Virus record (IMG/VR): IMGVR_UViG_3300017750_000162
Span: 1-20,460 of that record
Source of the DNA: a virus
DNA: 20,460 bases
Direction: 5' to 3' (one strand)
Shown here: positions 6,936 through 14,933 of the stretch, piece after piece
How the letters are laid out: every line of letters starts with the position of its first letter
Position numbering within the stretch: the first letter of the stretch is position 1
Made by a program: the position numbers and the translations under genes
The notes under the pieces: model-generated
What the model was told of the DNA's origin: nothing
The model's input: only the letters and a program-made list of their open reading frames with translations
Database searches by the model: none

Positions 6936-8979
6936 GAACTCATTTTTAACGACGGGGCTCCCTACAGATCAGAGCACCCCGGATCTTGATGCTGTCGAGT
7001 CCCCTGAACTAGATTTCTCTGCTGTTGAGTCGCCTAGTGTAGACTCACCCGGATTGTTTGAATACGAAGGGCCGTTTGGTGACTTCACACGCCCCGATGA
7101 TGACCTTTGGTTTGAAATTAGACGTAAAGCACGGCGAGACCAACGCCTCTTCGAACGTAGACAAGTCATGGACTTCTATGAAAATTTTAATTTTGAAGAA
7201 GACGGAAGCATTAAATTTAAAGACGGTGGCACGTTTGATTTTGATTTTGATCTAGACATAGACCTTAGAGAATTAGGCTTTAAGCTCCCTGAGTGGAACC
7301 CGAAGCTAAAACTTGAAGATGCTATTCCGCGATTAAACTTTGGATACCTTTTAGAAAAGGACATGATTCCAAAATTTGACACTCCTGAATCTGTTAAGGA
7401 GTTTTTTGAAGGGGTAACATCCGGCTTAGATAACTTGATTGGTGGCATAGATTTAACCAATCTCGAATCTTTCAAAGACAATTTTGATGGGTATGGCAGC
7501 GCAGGTAAATCAGCTTATGACGCAATATCGCAAACTCTCAACTTCTACGAAAATCCGTCTTTGACAAATGCTGAAGGTCTTTTAAACAGTTTAAACAAAG
7601 CCTCTGAAACTTTTGAAAAAATTGGTTTTCAATCTGGCTCTGACCTTGCAAAGTTGTCTCCCAACCTATCAGGACTTCTTTTGGATGCGGGTGCTGTGAG
7701 TGACATAGCTTCATTTGTGGATGATCCTTCTTTGAAATCTGCGGCACAAGCCTACGGAAGCATGAATTTTCTTTTGGAAAATTACACTGATCTAGGAAGT
7801 ATACCGGGTTCTCAGAGCGATATTGCTAAATTAGCGGGCAACGCAGTGACAGTAATAAACGCTGCTACGCAGTTAGATGATTTCTTCAAAGATCCAACTC
7901 TTAGCGGAGCCCTTACCACAAGTGCCGCTGTAGCAAATGCCGCCGCTGTATTTGGTAGCACGTCAACTGCGGCTACTGCAACAAGCATAGCCAATTTTTT
8001 AAATCCAATCACAGCGTTTGTTGCTGGTGTTGGTTTGATCAGGGGGCTCACCCACGACGCTGACTACACACGATCAGATGGAATTGTCTCCTACGGTAAC
8101 GGTAAATTCAGTACAACATCCCTTAACGGTGCAGACGGTGGTCCTCTAGCTTTTAAACATTGGGCTGATGCTCACACATCCACTGCTGTAACCGGACTAA
8201 ACTCCCTGATCAATGACTACGGTTTTACCGTAGATGAAAAAAAGATGGCTACTATATTTAATAGCCACATGAACAAATCCTATATAACAAACAACCCTCA
8301 GTATGCAAGGCAGGGAGGTAGGAATCACTCATCCAGTAACGTCGATATGGTTCTGTCTTTGCTGAAGGCCGGAGCTTTGAAACCGGGAGAGGATACCCCG
8401 CTTGTTTTGGTTCAGGATGAAGGCACGTTCGGATCGTTTATGGGCAGTTTCTTCAGGCAGATGACCAACGATGCCGCAACGTACATGATGGACAACGGCG
8501 GGTTTGTTTCACAACAATATAGACGAGGGGCTGGTCAACAGCGGAAAATAGAATCTCGAACATATCTCCCCTTCGCGGACAAGCAATCTGCACAAGCCTA
8601 TATAGATACTAGAGGTATAGGACTTAAAAAGAGCGGTATGCAGGAGATCGGAAGTAGAAGAGTATACAAAACTCGGAGCATACCTATATTGGGTTTTAAC
8701 GTAACTGGGCACACAATAAACTCTGACAACTCTATAAAACCCACCACTCTTACGTATAACGTCGGAGAGGGCACGGTGAAATACAGAGGCAAGTATACTC
8801 CTCAATACACCAGAACATTTAAAACAGAGGCACAAGCCAAAGCGTTTGTTTCTGCCAATAGCGGAGATGTTGTCGAAAAATATACTCGTCAAGAAGGTAG
8901 GTACAAAGAACGCACTGACTACGCCTACATACTGCATGAAGGCAAATACCTCATAGGCTCAAGAACCGTAAAGATTTAA
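6916..8979 (+). CDS. Large virion-type protein with three helical repeats
   Basis: A 687-residue protein without a family I can name. Residues 20-60 are acidic and proline-rich. Residues 105-125 are rich in Asp/Phe (FDFDFDLDIDL). Three repeats of about 56 residues follow, marked by FYENPSL (210-216), FVDDPSL (267-273) and FFKDPTL (323-329). A hydrophobic, glycine-containing segment near 360-378 could touch a membrane. The C-terminal third (540-687) is basic and tyrosine-rich and has two related segments (RTYLPFADKQSAQAYI and RTFKTEAQAKAFV). Its place between portal and scaffold suggests an internal or ejected virion protein. The DNA is AT-rich: 18 G+C in 60 bases at 7561-7620, against 33 in 60 for portal at 5881-5940. 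Confidence 0.7.
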   Translation: MSQTELENSFLTTGLPTDQSTPDLDAVESPELDFSAVESPSVDSPGLFEYEGPFGDFTRPDDDLWFEIRRKARRDQRLFERRQVMDFYENFNFEEDGSIKFKDGGTFDFDFDLDIDLRELGFKLPEWNPKLKLEDAIPRLNFGYLLEKDMIPKFDTPESVKEFFEGVTSGLDNLIGGIDLTNLESFKDNFDGYGSAGKSAYDAISQTLNFYENPSLTNAEGLLNSLNKASETFEKIGFQSGSDLAKLSPNLSGLLLDAGAVSDIASFVDDPSLKSAAQAYGSMNFLLENYTDLGSIPGSQSDIAKLAGNAVTVINAATQLDDFFKDPTLSGALTTSAAVANAAAVFGSTSTAATATSIANFLNPITAFVAGVGLIRGLTHDADYTRSDGIVSYGNGKFSTTSLNGADGGPLAFKHWADAHTSTAVTGLNSLINDYGFTVDEKKMATIFNSHMNKSYITNNPQYARQGGRNHSSSNVDMVLSLLKAGALKPGEDTPLVLVQDEGTFGSFMGSFFRQMTNDAATYMMDNGGFVSQQYRRGAGQQRKIESRTYLPFADKQSAQAYIDTRGIGLKKSGMQEIGSRRVYKTRSIPILGFNVTGHTINSDNSIKPTTLTYNVGEGTVKYRGKYTPQYTRTFKTEAQAKAFVSANSGDVVEKYTRQEGRYKERTDYAYILHEGKYLIGSRTVKI

Positions 8980-8980
8980 C

Positions 8981-10981
8981 ATGCTAGAATATTTTTTAGA
9001 CGATAACGATACATCCCGCGAGGCTCAGATCATACGAAGAGCCATGCTGGGTATATCAGGACGTAAGGTGGTTCCAACCACTGATCAGCAAGTCGATGGG
9101 ATGATGGCTACTGCATCCACACAGGATCCTCCTAAAGCTCCCTTTGTTTCAGAATTACCTCCTGAAAAACCATCGTCAGCGCAGGCAGATCCAGTGTATG
9201 AGCGAGGACTAAAAGCAGAACAAAGTTTAATTGACTTTGTAAAAAAGGCCGCTGAAGAACCCGGAAAATCTCCTTCTAGAGGAGTTTTCGGTAGTTTCAG
9301 ACCTGAAAGAGCAATAAGAAGTTGGTACGAAAATAATCCTGATCTTGCAAAAGATTATAATGCAGCCAATATACAGATAGGAAATGCCTCTGATCAAGAA
9401 GAGGTAATAGAGAAATTATCAAAAAACATTAATGATTCGCAACCGTTTGGATCGTTAGGTAGAGAAACTGTAAATGAAGACTTTCGTCTGCTGACTCCTA
9501 TCCCCAAAGCAACAGGTGGTGTTTCTCAAGTTCCCACAGAAGAACCCATCCCGCAGGAGGCACCCAACGGACCTCCCTCTGGTGTTATTGGATCTCAGAA
9601 CGCTTCGCCGGAGGAGACTGTAGCTGATGATATTCCGATGGAAGTACCAGAGGGAGCGTTCATCATCAACGCCGCCGCTGCAGAGGTAGCAGGATACGGT
9701 GACATCAAGAAGATGATTCTAGATGCAGTGAGTGTGGCCCGTCGGCTGGGTGTTGAGATATCTACAGGCGAGGACGAAGCCGGGGATGAAGAGGCAGTAG
9801 ACCTGCTCGTGTCAAAGGGCGAAGTCTACATTGAGCCCACTCTGGCTAAGATTATTGGCTACGACGTTCTAGAGAAGATTAACAACAGAGGCAAACGTGA
9901 AGTAGCCCGCCGCCAGCAGGAGGCAGAGGCTAAACAACAACCACCGCAAGAACAGCCGCCGCAAGCTCCGCCACAGCCTCAGATGGCGCAAGAAGGCGGG
10001 TTCGTAAAAAAAAAGTTCGCTGATGGCGGAGAAATACCCCTAGAGAGTGAGCAAGATCTTTTTAACTTCATGTTGAAGCAACAGAGGGAGGTCCCTCAGA
10101 AAGAAGTAAACCCAATATCTGATGATGCTCTAGCACTCGCTGATTTGGAATTTGAAGTTGACATAGTTAACAGGTCTAAAAATGACCCTGTTCTACGTGC
10201 CGCATTTCAAGACGCTCAAGGCAGGATGCCAAGTGAATATATTGAAATGAGAAATATGAGTATTAGAGAGGCAGAACAGATCTTAGCATCTCAAGAACGC
10301 CCCAGTTTTTATGACGTTGAACGAGTTAACCGCGCAAAACGTGAAGGTTACAAAACTTTAGATAGCCCTAGTTTTGATTTTAAAGGTCAATATTCTCAAA
10401 CTATAAAAGGGTTTGGCCCCGACAGAGACACAATATTAACACGGGCACACAGTGAACAAACTGATCCTACAGACGTTTCCGCAACCCTGTACCATGAATT
10501 GTTGCATAAAGGACATCAAAAACTAGTTGGAATACCTACAACTAGCTTTACAAGAGACAAAACAGGCACTCTTAAATACGTCCTTACAACGCCGGAACAA
10601 GCTGATCGTGCAAGACTTTTACATTTAGATGTTCATCGTAGAACTTACGAGGCTTACAAAGACGAGTTATCTTCGGAAGCATTAAAACTTTTTACTGCAC
10701 AAGTATTTGACACTTACGGATCAAGAGCTACTCAGCCTTATATGCAGAAGTTTATAAAAAACTTAATTTCTTCTGAAGCCCCAGAAGTTAATCCTCGTGA
10801 AATTTTTAAGTTTAATATGCTAAAAAAGGATCTTATTCCCGATGATAAGGCGCGACCTATTGCAGACGCTGTATTCGCAGAAGTCGCAAAACTACCGCCA
10901 ATACGCGCTTTAGATGAAGAATTAAAAACTGCTTATCAAAAGCAACGAAAGAATTCTCAGGGATTCATCCCTAAGAAGTAA
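8981..10981 (+). CDS. Mosaic virion-type protein with an HExxH metalloprotease-like domain
   Basis: A 666-residue protein starting one base after the previous stop. The central part (about 210-350) has VPEGAFIINAAAAEVAGYGD, a Pro/Gln-rich linker and a GGFVKKKFADGG element; I know this kind of segment from structural-module proteins of marine phages. The C-terminal part has LYHELLHKGHQ with His505, Glu506 and His509, the zinc-binding and catalytic motif of zincins; a third ligand might be His548, Asp550, His552 or Glu557. Outer parts are AT-rich and the middle is GC-rich (34 G+C in 60 at 9781-9840; 19 in 60 at 10801-10860), as if new ends were joined to an older core. Possible roles are a prohead protease or an ejected enzyme; neither is shown. 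Confidence 0.65.
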   Translation: MLEYFLDDNDTSREAQIIRRAMLGISGRKVVPTTDQQVDGMMATASTQDPPKAPFVSELPPEKPSSAQADPVYERGLKAEQSLIDFVKKAAEEPGKSPSRGVFGSFRPERAIRSWYENNPDLAKDYNAANIQIGNASDQEEVIEKLSKNINDSQPFGSLGRETVNEDFRLLTPIPKATGGVSQVPTEEPIPQEAPNGPPSGVIGSQNASPEETVADDIPMEVPEGAFIINAAAAEVAGYGDIKKMILDAVSVARRLGVEISTGEDEAGDEEAVDLLVSKGEVYIEPTLAKIIGYDVLEKINNRGKREVARRQQEAEAKQQPPQEQPPQAPPQPQMAQEGGFVKKKFADGGEIPLESEQDLFNFMLKQQREVPQKEVNPISDDALALADLEFEVDIVNRSKNDPVLRAAFQDAQGRMPSEYIEMRNMSIREAEQILASQERPSFYDVERVNRAKREGYKTLDSPSFDFKGQYSQTIKGFGPDRDTILTRAHSEQTDPTDVSATLYHELLHKGHQKLVGIPTTSFTRDKTGTLKYVLTTPEQADRARLLHLDVHRRTYEAYKDELSSEALKLFTAQVFDTYGSRATQPYMQKFIKNLISSEAPEVNPREIFKFNMLKKDLIPDDKARPIADAVFAEVAKLPPIRALDEELKTAYQKQRKNSQGFIPKK

Positions 10982-10984
10982 GGA

Positions 10985-11050
10985 CAGCTACCCGTCGCCA
11001 GCGGCCCTGTCTATATCACTAACCGAAGCAGCTACCCTTAATTGGCCCTG
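10985..11050 (+). repeat. Short direct repeats in the gap before the scaffold gene
   Basis: CAGCTACCC occurs at 10985-10993 and 11029-11037, and GGCCCTG at 11003-11009 and 11044-11050. The same order suggests a partly decayed tandem duplication of about 40 bases. No coding frame uses it except an unlikely TTG start at 11042. Confidence 0.35.
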
Positions 11051-11065
11051 CAATGGAGAAGTATC

Positions 11066-11953
11066 ATGGCAAAAGCAAAAGGCCACCGCGCCAACAAACC
11101 GAATGATTCCTTTGGAACAATCAACAATACAAACCTCTATCGTGGTTCTTACCGTGACGACGTGTACAAGGAAGACGAGGACGAGGAACAGGTAGAAGCC
11201 CAAGAAGCGGACCCCTCTGAGGAGGCTACTCCCGAAGAACAAGGTTTCTCCGACAAAAAATCAGAAGACGTAGACTATAAGAAGCGATACGACGATCTCA
11301 AACGACACTACGATGCAAAGCTATCTGAGTGGAAGGACGAGAAAGCCGAACTCGCCGCACAAGGAGAATCATCTCCTGAACTGGATGCGCTCACACGACT
11401 CAAAGCTCCTAAGAGCCTAGACGAGTTGGAGCAGTTCAAACAGGAGTATCCGGATGTCTACGGTATTGTTGAGACCGTATCTGCCCTGAAAGCGGACAGT
11501 CAGTTGGGAGAACTTCGTAGTGAAGTCGAACAGCTACGTGCCCGTGAACAGGACATGGAAGTACAGAAAGCCTATCAGGAGCTTCTGCGTTATCACGAGG
11601 ACTTTGATGACCTCCGTAACGACGAAAAGTTTCTTGAGTGGCTGGACGAACAACCATCATCTTTGAGCGATGCTATCTATAAGAATAACACCGACGCAAA
11701 GATGGCAGCACGTGTCATCGATCTTTATAAGGCTGACGCTGGTTTGTCAAAGAAGAAGAGAGGTAGACCATCTGCATCTGCCGCAGATTCCGTCACCACA
11801 CGTAAATCTAAAGAGGTTAACGTCAACGGTGATGGTGGGCAGCGTACGTGGAAAGCCTCCGAGATAGGCCGCATGAAACCTCACGAGTTTGAAGCCAACG
11901 AAGCAGAACTCGATAAGGCTCGTGCAGAAGGGCGCATCGACTATAACGCTTAA
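11066..11953 (+). CDS. Capsid scaffolding protein
   Basis: This 295-residue protein is strongly charged and helical, as expected for an internal scaffold that guides coat assembly and then leaves. Residues 36-70 are very acidic, 68-170 are likely coiled coil, and a basic hinge KKKRGRP lies at 229-235. The end (TWKASEIGRMKPHEFEANEAELDKA, cited in part) resembles the conserved C-terminus of scaffolds that bind coat protein. It lies directly before the coat gene. I chose the ATG at 11066 because GGAG at 11054-11057 is correctly spaced; the open frame also has a TTG at 11042 without such a site. Confidence 0.82.
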   Translation: MAKAKGHRANKPNDSFGTINNTNLYRGSYRDDVYKEDEDEEQVEAQEADPSEEATPEEQGFSDKKSEDVDYKKRYDDLKRHYDAKLSEWKDEKAELAAQGESSPELDALTRLKAPKSLDELEQFKQEYPDVYGIVETVSALKADSQLGELRSEVEQLRAREQDMEVQKAYQELLRYHEDFDDLRNDEKFLEWLDEQPSSLSDAIYKNNTDAKMAARVIDLYKADAGLSKKKRGRPSASAADSVTTRKSKEVNVNGDGGQRTWKASEIGRMKPHEFEANEAELDKARAEGRIDYNA

Positions 11954-11979
11954 CCATCTAACATAGGAAGGATAATAAG

Positions 11980-12954
11980 ATGGCTTTCAATAGTGCATCA
12001 GGTTATAACAACCTGCCTTCCGGTAATTTTACACCGGAAATTTTTAGCCAGAAAGTTCTCAAGTTTTTCCGTCGTGCTTCGGTTGCAGAAGATATTACGA
12101 ATACCGATTACGCTGGTGAAATTGAAAACTTTGGCGACACCGTTCGGATCATTAAAGAGCCGACCATCACCGTTTCTAGCTACTCACGTGGCTCAGTGGT
12201 GAACCCTCAAGACTTGGCTGACGACCAAATTACTATGGTTGTTGACCAAGCAAACGCTTTTGCGTTCAAAATTGACGACATTGAAGAGCGTCAATCCCAC
12301 GTCAACTTCGAAGCTCTTGCTACTTCTTCGGGTGCATACTCGCTGAAGCGTAAGTACGACGCAGTTGTCTTGGATCAAATCGCAACCGACGCTGGTCTGA
12401 CTGGCGAGTCCGGTGCTGCAACATCTACCGTTGCTGGCATTGGTACTCTTGCTTCTGCCCTCGACATCGGTGGTGCTTCATCTCCGGGTGACACTGCTGT
12501 CAACACGATGTTGAAAATGGCTGAAGCCCTCGACAACCAGTCTGTTCCGGAAGAGAACCGTTGGTTCGTTGCTCCCCCAGCTTTTTACAAGCACCTGTTT
12601 TCTGCAGGTTCGAAGTTTGCTGAAGTCCAAGTTACGGGCGATGCAACTTCACCTCTGCGTAACGGTCTTGTATCGTTGGGCAACATCGCTGGCTTCCAGT
12701 GCTACAAGTCTACTGCCCTCGTTTCAAGCGGCGGCACAGACCAAGTAACGCTGACAGGTCTGGCAACAAACGGCACAGAAAATGTTATTCTGGGCGGTCA
12801 CATGAGCTCGACTGCTACGGCTTCGCACATTGCGAAAACCGAAGTTGTTCGTTCAACTGAAACCTTCAGCGACATCGTTCGTGGTCTTCACGTGTTTGGA
12901 CGCAAAGTCCTTCGCCCTGAAGCCATCGTTCGTGGCGTTGTGAGCTTGGATTAG
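11980..12954 (+). CDS. Major capsid protein (HK97-like fold)
   Basis: A 324-residue coat protein. The start SGYNNLPSGNFTPEIFSQKV, the following RRASVAEDITNTDYAGEIENFGDTVRI (cited in part) and the middle VDQANAFAFKIDDIEERQS are typical of the coat proteins of marine podoviruses and related phages with the HK97-like fold. There is no obvious N-terminal delta domain; scaffold is a separate gene just upstream. AGGAAGGA (11964-11971) gives a strong ribosome site, in keeping with high expression. Codon use is more GC-rich than in the large virion genes upstream. Confidence 0.9.
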   Translation: MAFNSASGYNNLPSGNFTPEIFSQKVLKFFRRASVAEDITNTDYAGEIENFGDTVRIIKEPTITVSSYSRGSVVNPQDLADDQITMVVDQANAFAFKIDDIEERQSHVNFEALATSSGAYSLKRKYDAVVLDQIATDAGLTGESGAATSTVAGIGTLASALDIGGASSPGDTAVNTMLKMAEALDNQSVPEENRWFVAPPAFYKHLFSAGSKFAEVQVTGDATSPLRNGLVSLGNIAGFQCYKSTALVSSGGTDQVTLTGLATNGTENVILGGHMSSTATASHIAKTEVVRSTETFSDIVRGLHVFGRKVLRPEAIVRGVVSLD

Positions 12955-12968
12955 AGGAGGACTAGACT

Positions 12969-13391
12969 ATGGCTACATATACTGTAACTGGTGCTGTTGC
13001 TGGCGTTCCGCTCGGCATCAAGCCACAAATTGTTGAAGTCGTTCTTGACTTCTCCAGCACAAGCCTGACTACTTCAGACTCAGTTGAGGTTTTCGAAATG
13101 AAAGCCAACACTCTGGTTCTGATGGCTGGTGTTGAAGTCCTCACCGCTGCAAGCACTGGTTCTCCAGTTCTTGACTTGGGTGACGACGCTGATGACGACC
13201 TGTACGTTGCTGCTCTGGACGGTACTGCTACCGGACACGAGATCAACAACGCTGCAGGTACAGCGAAACTGTACACCGCTGCTGACACCATCGATCTGAT
13301 TGCTAACACAGCAACGTTCGACGGTAAAGTACGTGTCTTTGCTGTTATCGCAGAACTCGGCACTGCCGAAACTGCGGCATCGTTCGCGTAA
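12969..13391 (+). CDS. Probable head decoration protein
   Basis: A 140-residue protein, mostly alternating Val/Thr/Ala beta-strand sequence with an acidic loop (LGDDADDDLY, about 71-80) and no cysteine. It starts 15 bases after coat with a very strong ribosome site (GAGGAGG, 12954-12960), which fits a protein needed in amounts similar to coat. Small beta-rich proteins in this slot usually decorate or stabilise the capsid. I cannot name a family with certainty; a head-closure role is the alternative. Confidence 0.6.
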   Translation: MATYTVTGAVAGVPLGIKPQIVEVVLDFSSTSLTTSDSVEVFEMKANTLVLMAGVEVLTAASTGSPVLDLGDDADDDLYVAALDGTATGHEINNAAGTAKLYTAADTIDLIANTATFDGKVRVFAVIAELGTAETAASFA

Positions 13392-13427
13392 GTGAACTGG
13401 GGGGGTCTTCGGGCTCCCCCGACTTAC
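13388..13427 (+). terminator. Strong hairpin with UUCG loop after the coat/decoration genes
   Basis: An outer stem GTAAGT/ACTTAC (13388-13393 with 13422-13427) encloses a G-run/C-run stem (13399-13405 with 13416-13420) closed by C-UUCG-G at 13407-13412. The outer stem includes the stop codon of the preceding gene. No T-run follows, so it is not a textbook terminator. It may slow or partly stop transcription, or protect the coat mRNA 3' end. Confidence 0.6.
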
Positions 13428-13438
13428 TGGAGATAAGT

Positions 13439-13735
13439 ATGGCAGAAAAGAAACCACGTAAAAAAGACAGTATGCCCAAGCGCAACAAGAAGAACTTTCG
13501 TTCTACGAAATCTGGCGCGGGCATGACAAAGGCGGGCGTAGCTGCCTACCGCCGTAAGAATCCCGGCAGCAAGCTAAAGACAGCAGTTACTGAGGACAAA
13601 CCTCGTAGCAAAGCCCGTGCTGCACGTCGCAAGTCATACTGTGCACGTTCCGCTGGGCAGATGAAAAAGTTTCCAAAAGCAGCCAAGAATCCTAACAGTA
13701 GGTTGCGTCAAGCACGGAGGCGGTGGAAATGCTAA
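13439..13735 (+). CDS. Small basic protein, DUF6321-like
   Basis: A 98-residue, very Lys/Arg-rich protein. The central MTKAGVAAYRRKNPGSKLKTAV and the C-terminal KARAARRKSYCARSAGQM with a final RRWKC are the hallmarks of a family common in marine phages, which I recall as DUF6321. Function is unknown; the charge suggests nucleic acid binding, perhaps with packaged DNA. The ATG at 13439 follows GGAGATAAG (13429-13437). Its 3' end carries a strong ribosome site for the next tiny ORF. Confidence 0.75.
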   Translation: MAEKKPRKKDSMPKRNKKNFRSTKSGAGMTKAGVAAYRRKNPGSKLKTAVTEDKPRSKARAARRKSYCARSAGQMKKFPKAAKNPNSRLRQARRRWKC

Positions 13736-13815
13736 TCTGTTTTAAATGCTCAGAAGCTCCCTGCAACAGGGACACCTGCAAATGCCCGTGCCACGAAAAG
13801 GACAAAAAATGTTGA
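13729..13815 (+). CDS. 28-residue cysteine-rich microprotein
   Basis: This ORF is easily missed because of its size. The ATG at 13729 has a perfect GGAGG (13716-13720) eight bases upstream. It overlaps the preceding stop (ATGCTAA) and its TGA overlaps the holin start (ATGTTGA), so it forms a continuous translational chain. The peptide has seven cysteines and one histidine in 28 residues, at C4, C7, C12, C17, C19, C21, H22 and C28, with two short CxC/CxxC groupings suited to binding one or two metal ions, and no hydrophobic membrane stretch. The pattern is seen directly; metal binding is inference. Confidence 0.6.
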   Translation: MLICFKCSEAPCNRDTCKCPCHEKDKKC

Positions 13816-14177
13816 ACGCACTAATCGGGCCTGTGACCAATCTCGCCGGAACTTGGATGAAGAACCGCGCTGAGAAGGCACAAGCCAAACAGAAACTTGC
13901 TGTTGCCAAGATAGAGGCACAGACAAAGAAGGTAGAACAAGATGGGGCGTGGGAGTTAGAACAAGCTCGTGCCTCTGCAGACTCGTGGAAAGACGAGCTC
14001 TGGACAATTTTTTTCGTGGGCTTGCTGTCCGCTTGTTTCTATCCTCCAGCCCAGCCGTACATTGAGGATGGTTTTCGTTTCCTACGAGAAGACCTACCTG
14101 AGTGGCTGAGTTGGTCAATCATGGCGAGTATCGCCGCTTCATTTGGCTTGAAGTCAATCGGCAAAATGCGAGGCTAA
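13809..14177 (+). CDS. Holin, GTA 3TM family-like
   Basis: A 122-residue protein whose first part (LIGPVTNLAGTWMKNRAEK, then AKIEAQTKK and ASADSWKDELWTI) is the signature of the holin family first described in the gene transfer agent of alphaproteobacteria. Two hydrophobic segments follow (about 66-85 and 99-116). The protein would permeabilise the inner membrane to start lysis, and the peptidase gene is next. AAGGAC (13798-13803) and the conserved sequence decide for the ATG at 13809 over a frame start at 13746, which would add 21 residues in conflict with the microprotein. Confidence 0.8.
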   Translation: MLNALIGPVTNLAGTWMKNRAEKAQAKQKLAVAKIEAQTKKVEQDGAWELEQARASADSWKDELWTIFFVGLLSACFYPPAQPYIEDGFRFLREDLPEWLSWSIMASIAASFGLKSIGKMRG

Positions 14178-14181
14178 AACG

Positions 14182-14625
14182 ATGCGGTTATCTAGAAACT
14201 TCACGTTATCTGAACTAACTCGCAGCCAAACAGCAACCCGCAGGGGTATCGACAACACTCCAGACGATGAACAGATCAAGAATCTTGAACGGGTGTGCTC
14301 TGAGATACTACAACCTGTACGTGAACACTTTGGTGTTGGGTTCTCTCCTTCATCTGGATTCCGTAGTGTTGCCCTGTGTGAGGCGATTGGGTCTAGTTCC
14401 AAGAGTCAACACGCGAAGGGAGAGGCTGTAGACTTCGAGATCCCCGGACAGGACAACAAATCTGTTGCAGAATGGGTGCGAGATAATCTGAACTTTGACC
14501 AGTTGATACTGGAGTACTACACCCCAGAAGACCCAACATCCGGCTGGATACACTGTTCTGTACGAGAATATAGCAACCGTAAGGAGTGCTTGGTGTATGA
14601 CGGTAAAAGTTATTCTAGATTTTAG
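14182..14625 (+). CDS. Endolysin: M15 family D-Ala-D-Ala-type peptidase
   Basis: A 147-residue zinc peptidase that would cut peptide cross-links of the cell wall at lysis. Zinc ligands are visible as SQHAKGEAVD (His77 and Asp84) and WIHCS (His124); SGFRS gives Arg61, and Glu111 is a candidate general base. FTLSELTRSQTATRRGIDN at the start and the length are typical of the short M15_3-type phage enzymes. There is no signal peptide, so it depends on the holin. It begins four bases after the holin stop. Confidence 0.88.
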   Translation: MRLSRNFTLSELTRSQTATRRGIDNTPDDEQIKNLERVCSEILQPVREHFGVGFSPSSGFRSVALCEAIGSSSKSQHAKGEAVDFEIPGQDNKSVAEWVRDNLNFDQLILEYYTPEDPTSGWIHCSVREYSNRKECLVYDGKSYSRF

Positions 14626-14654
14626 TTGACTTTTTCGTTGTTTTAGTGTATCAT
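14626..14654 (+). promoter_or_regulatory. Sigma70-type promoter after the lysis genes
   Basis: TTGACT (14626-14631), a 17-base spacer and TATCAT (14649-14654) match the bacterial consensus at five of six and five of six positions. The -35 box directly abuts the TAG stop of the endolysin. A start near 14661 would leave a leader of only about 12 nt that contains the ribosome site of the next gene, so the exact start matters. Confidence 0.6.
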
Positions 14655-14672
14655 AAAGGCAAGGAGTATTCC

Positions 14673-14933
14673 ATGAGCCAGTTAATTGTACAAGCACTTT
14701 CTCACAGATACCTGTCTAAAAAACGGGACGCAGAACAGATGTTCGACTTTTTCAACGGTGTGATCATTGCCGATACAGATGTCGAACAAGTTTACGAAAA
14801 ACTAGAACAAGCACTAGAGGATTGGCTTGAAGCAGACTTGAAGCTAGGAGCACTCAGTCTCTTGTCAGGAGAGCCCAATCATCCATTCGAGAGAGTAACA
14901 ATAAATGACCAAGAAACGATCTTCAAAAACTAA
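14673..14933 (+). CDS. Small acidic hypothetical protein
   Basis: An 86-residue, mostly helical, acidic protein that I do not recognise (for example VEQVYEKLEQALEDWLEADL). AAGGAG at 14661-14666 fixes the ATG at 14673; the open frame also has a GTG at 14646, but that lies inside the promoter spacer and has no ribosome site. It is the first gene after its own promoter, hinting at expression independent of the late transcript. Confidence 0.7.
   Translation: MSQLIVQALSHRYLSKKRDAEQMFDFFNGVIIADTDVEQVYEKLEQALEDWLEADLKLGALSLLSGEPNHPFERVTINDQETIFKN

Noticed and set aside
11042-11065. TTG start adding eight residues to scaffold
   Set aside because: No ribosome site precedes it, whereas the ATG at 11066 has GGAG at the right distance.
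13746-13808. Longer start for the holin
   Set aside because: The extra 21 residues do not fit the family and overlap the microprotein; AAGGAC supports the ATG at 13809.
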